From contig NZ_OY782757.1 of the NCBI RefSeq assembly GCF_963678185.1, positions 2,752,388-2,816,387 on the forward strand: 64,000 bases of DNA, in the 5' to 3' direction. This DNA is from an uncultured Tolumonas sp. GTDB lineage: Bacteria; Pseudomonadota; Gammaproteobacteria; Enterobacterales; Aeromonadaceae. The notes beneath the pieces are model-generated. The model saw only the letters and a program-made list of their open reading frames with translations. It ran no database searches and was not told where the DNA came from. Below, one piece after another: positions 61,900 to 64,000 of the stretch (position 1 is the first letter of the stretch; each line of letters begins with the position of its first letter). Position numbers and translations under genes: made by a program.

Positions 61900-61927
61900 A
61901 TATCGATCAACAAAAGCGACAACTTTG
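61900..61927 (-). promoter_or_regulatory. Candidate sigma-28 promoter for fliM
   Basis: On the minus strand CAAAGTTG (6 of 8 for TAAAGTTT), 12 bases, then ATCGATAT (5 of 8 for GCCGATAA). It ends 19 bases before the fliM start. Tentative, since early flagellar genes normally use sigma-54. Confidence 0.4.
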
Positions 61928-61959
61928 CGGAAAAACTTAAATAAAAAATAAAAATTTTT

Positions 61960-62001
61960 CTAAAAAGAAAAAGAGAACCGACCAGCCTGATCGGTTCTCT
62001 T
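61960..62001 (-). terminator. Terminator between fruA and fliM
   Basis: A perfect 11-bp stem, AAGAGAACCGA (61971-61981) against TCGGTTCTCTT (61991-62001), with a 9-base loop. Read on the minus strand it is followed by TTTTCTTTTT, so it stops transcripts from the fruA side and protects the fliM promoter region. Confidence 0.88.
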
Positions 62002-62133
62002 CAATTTAACTGCTGACTGCAGGTGAAAGCTCAGCAAACCACTATGACATCAACGACAAAGCACAGTCATGACTGTGCTTGATGTTTTCCCTTGTCCCCG
62101 GTTACTTTCACCTGTTGGTCAAAAAGCAAAAAG
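62002..62133. other. Nested inverted repeats between fruA and fliM
   Basis: A perfect 22-base palindrome AAGCACAGTCA/TGACTGTGCTT (62059-62080) lies inside a second pair, CAGGTGAAAG (62020-62029) and CTTTCACCTG (62105-62114). TGCTGA...TCAGCA (62011-62036) adds another. No gene was seen in the stretch 61882-62204. It can fold into a strong structure; a small RNA or a terminator group are both possible. Confidence 0.5.
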
Positions 62134-62156
62134 CCCCGGCTTATTCAGCCGGGGAG
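62121..62156 (-). terminator. Rho-independent terminator after fruA
   Basis: Eight-base-pair G+C-rich stem CCCCGGCT/AGCCGGGG (62134-62154) with a TATTC loop; on the minus strand it is followed by a T-run (CTTTTTGCTTTTTG), 48 bases after the fruA stop. Confidence 0.9.
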
Positions 62157-62204
62157 GGGGCACACAAAAATGGAGGGAGCTCATTCCATTTGTGATGAAA
62201 CAAA

Positions 62205-63953
62205 TTAAGCAGTTTGTACTTCCTGAGATGGTTTGATAGTTGCGTACATCAGACCAGTCAGAGCAGAACCAGCAGCGATAGCAACGATATACATCAGAGC
62301 ATTGCTGATTGCGCCTGGAATTAACAGTACGAACAGACCACCGTGTGGAGCCATCAGACCACAACCGAACAGCATTGACAGAGCACCAGCCAGTGCGCCA
62401 CCTGCCATTGTTGATGGAATTACACGCATTGGGTCACGCGCTGCGAATGGGATTGCACCTTCAGAGATGAAGCACAGACCCAGTACGAAAGACGCTTTAC
62501 CAGCTTCGCGTTCAGAGTCGATGAATTTGTTGCGAGCAACGAAAGTCGCGATACCCATACCGATAGCTGGCACCATACCGGCAGCCATAACAGCAGCCAT
62601 TGGCAAGCTAGGAACGTTAGGGTTAGAAGCCAGCAGACCAGTACCGAATACATAAGCAACTTTGTTTACTGGACCACCCAGGTCGAAGCACATCATCGCG
62701 CCCAGGATTACACCCAGCAGGATTGCGTTTGCGCCAGACATGCCAGTCAGGAAGGTAGTCAGACCTTTCATGATAGAAGCAATTGGAGTACCAACTACAT
62801 AGATCATCGCCAGACCAGTGATTAAGCTGGCAAACAATGGAATGATCAGGATTGGTTTCAGTGCTTCCATGGTTTGTGGCAGTTTCACGTTATCAGCAAT
62901 CGCTTTTGCAGTGTAACCAGCGATGAAACCGGCAACGATACCACCTAAGAAACCAGCGCCGATAGAGCTTGCCAGCATACCGCCGATCAAACCTGGTGCC
63001 AGACCTGGACGGTCAGCGATAGAGAATGCGATGAAACCAGCCATAACTGGAACCATCAAAGCAAACGCAGATGCACCACCGATTTTCATCAGTGCGGCAG
63101 CCATGGTGCCTTCTTCTTTAAACGCAGTGATACCGAACACGAATGACAGTGCGATCAGCAGACCACCAGCAACCACGATTGGCAGCATGTGTGATACACC
63201 GGTCATCAGATGTTTGTAAACGCCTGGCAGCTCAGCTTTGCCTGAAGAACCAGAAGAAGCACCAGAAGCGCTACCTTTGAATACAGTTTCATTGGCCAGA
63301 GCGTGGTCCATTTCCTGAGCGGTTTTCTTCAGGGCTGCGCCAGTGCTGGTTTTGTACAGTTTTTTGCCCGCGAAACGGGACAGGTCCAATTCGATATCGG
63401 CAGCGATGATAACAACATCCGCCTGCGCGATTTCGTCAGCAGTCAGTGCGTTTTTAGCACCAACAGAGCCGCGAGTTTCGACTTTGATCCAGTAACCACG
63501 TTTTTTTGCCTCTTCTTCCAGTGCTTCGGCAGCCATAAAAGTATGGGCAACCCCTGTTGGACAGGCGGTTATAGCAACGATACGTTTGCTCATGGGGGAC
63601 ACCTTGGGTTTCTCTTGGGTTTGCTGAGAAGCAACCGCTGCAGCTGACGTCACTGTCGCTGCTGCGGCTGCCGTTTGTAGGAAAGCTTTTGCGTCCGGGA
63701 TTGCATCGCTAACATCGGCTTGATAAACACGTTTGCCGGTAAAGCGATTAACATCGATGTTGTTACCTGCAATAACGACCAGATCAGCTGAGCTGATTTC
63801 ATCAACGGTCAGTAATTTTGCTGGTTCAACGCTGTTATGACATTCAACTACGGCATTCCAACCCAGGGATGCAGCCGCTTTTTCCAGAAGACCTGCGGCG
63901 ATAACACTGTTGGCAATGCCACTCGGACAAGAGGTGACAATTACAATATTCAT
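62205..63953 (-). CDS. fruA: FruA, fructose-specific PTS enzyme IIB'BC
   Basis: A 582-residue PTS transporter. An N-terminal IIB-like domain (VTSCPSGIANS, Cys9), a second IIB (AITACPTGVAHTFMAAEALEEEAKKRGYWIKVETRGSVG with Cys131), and a IIC membrane domain (about 245-575; GGPVNKVAYVFGTG and ITEGAIPFAARDP-type ISEGAIPFAARDPMRVIPS). It takes up fructose and makes fructose 1-phosphate. AAGGA lies before the ATG. The tail of fruK is just upstream in the same direction, so it is the end of a fruBKA operon. Confidence 0.95.
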   Translation of the reverse strand: MNIVIVTSCPSGIANSVIAAGLLEKAAASLGWNAVVECHNSVEPAKLLTVDEISSADLVVIAGNNIDVNRFTGKRVYQADVSDAIPDAKAFLQTAAAAATVTSAAAVASQQTQEKPKVSPMSKRIVAITACPTGVAHTFMAAEALEEEAKKRGYWIKVETRGSVGAKNALTADEIAQADVVIIAADIELDLSRFAGKKLYKTSTGAALKKTAQEMDHALANETVFKGSASGASSGSSGKAELPGVYKHLMTGVSHMLPIVVAGGLLIALSFVFGITAFKEEGTMAAALMKIGGASAFALMVPVMAGFIAFSIADRPGLAPGLIGGMLASSIGAGFLGGIVAGFIAGYTAKAIADNVKLPQTMEALKPILIIPLFASLITGLAMIYVVGTPIASIMKGLTTFLTGMSGANAILLGVILGAMMCFDLGGPVNKVAYVFGTGLLASNPNVPSLPMAAVMAAGMVPAIGMGIATFVARNKFIDSEREAGKASFVLGLCFISEGAIPFAARDPMRVIPSTMAGGALAGALSMLFGCGLMAPHGGLFVLLIPGAISNALMYIVAIAAGSALTGLMYATIKPSQEVQTA

Positions 63954-63964
63954 AAGTTTATTCC

Positions 63965-64000
63965 TTAACTTAATCTTTTAACGTCAATACGGGCCATCAT
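63965..64000 (-). CDS. fruK: FruK 1-phosphofructokinase, C-terminal tail (partial)
   Basis: The minus strand at the window edge reads MMARIDVKRLS then stop, matching the C-terminal MMARVDLQ-type end of FruK from E. coli. The gene continues outside the window. Twelve codons are visible including the stop, so the name rests on that end and on the fruA neighbour. Confidence 0.6.
   Translation of the reverse strand: MMARIDVKRLS

Overview
The window is a 64 kb piece of a gammaproteobacterial chromosome with roughly half G+C. Gene content and order (csdA-csdE, ilvY/ilvC, the mtlADR operon, the pqiABC operon and a complete lateral-type flagellar set) point to the Aeromonadales, perhaps a Tolumonas-like organism. 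That assignment is my inference from gene content, not a database match. No rRNA, tRNA, CRISPR array or intact insertion sequence was recognised.

Left part (1-21 kb) is metabolic and envelope housekeeping. It starts with the tail of csdA, csdE, a degenerate EAL protein and tcdA. A four-gene set follows that looks like a polyprenyl-phosphate-sugar pathway for LPS or lipid A glycosylation (GT2 enzyme, small LAB_N-type membrane protein, ArnT-like transferase, nucleotide-sugar epimerase). Then come the pqiABC lipid-transport operon, a SbmC/GyrI-like protein, ilvC with divergent ilvY, pgi, a THI5/NMT1-GGDEF membrane protein, and the mannitol operon mtlA-mtlD-mtlR behind three CRP-like sites.

The central and right part (about 22-62 kb) is one nearly complete lateral (Flag-2/laf) flagellar system. 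The lafABCDEFSTU-type block (flagellin, cap, FliS, FliT-like, FliK, FliL, sigma-28, MotA, MotB) continues directly into a PilZ protein and a TPR-glycosyltransferase. Upstream lie a LafW-like gene and flgB-flgL on the minus strand, with flgA-flgM-flgN divergent on the plus strand. A second block holds fliE-fliJ under the sigma-54 activator LafK, and a third holds fliM-N-P-Q-R-flhB-flhA. FlgJ lacks a peptidoglycan hydrolase domain. fliO, flhF, flhG and chemotaxis genes are not seen.

Between the flagellar blocks (43.2-48.5 kb) sit non-flagellar genes: a taurine/nitrate-type ABC ATPase and fused double permease with no binding protein, a 126-bp imperfect palindromic repeat, and a ParM (StbA) actin-like protein with a ParR-like partner. 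The parM-parR pair directly follows fliJ in the same direction, 28 bp away, so it looks like the tail of the lafK-fliEFGHIJ operon. A plasmid-R1-type segregation actin inside a flagellar basal-body operon, without a visible centromere repeat array, is the most unusual feature of the window. The right edge is the fructose PTS operon end (fruK tail, fruA), separated from fliM by several hairpins.
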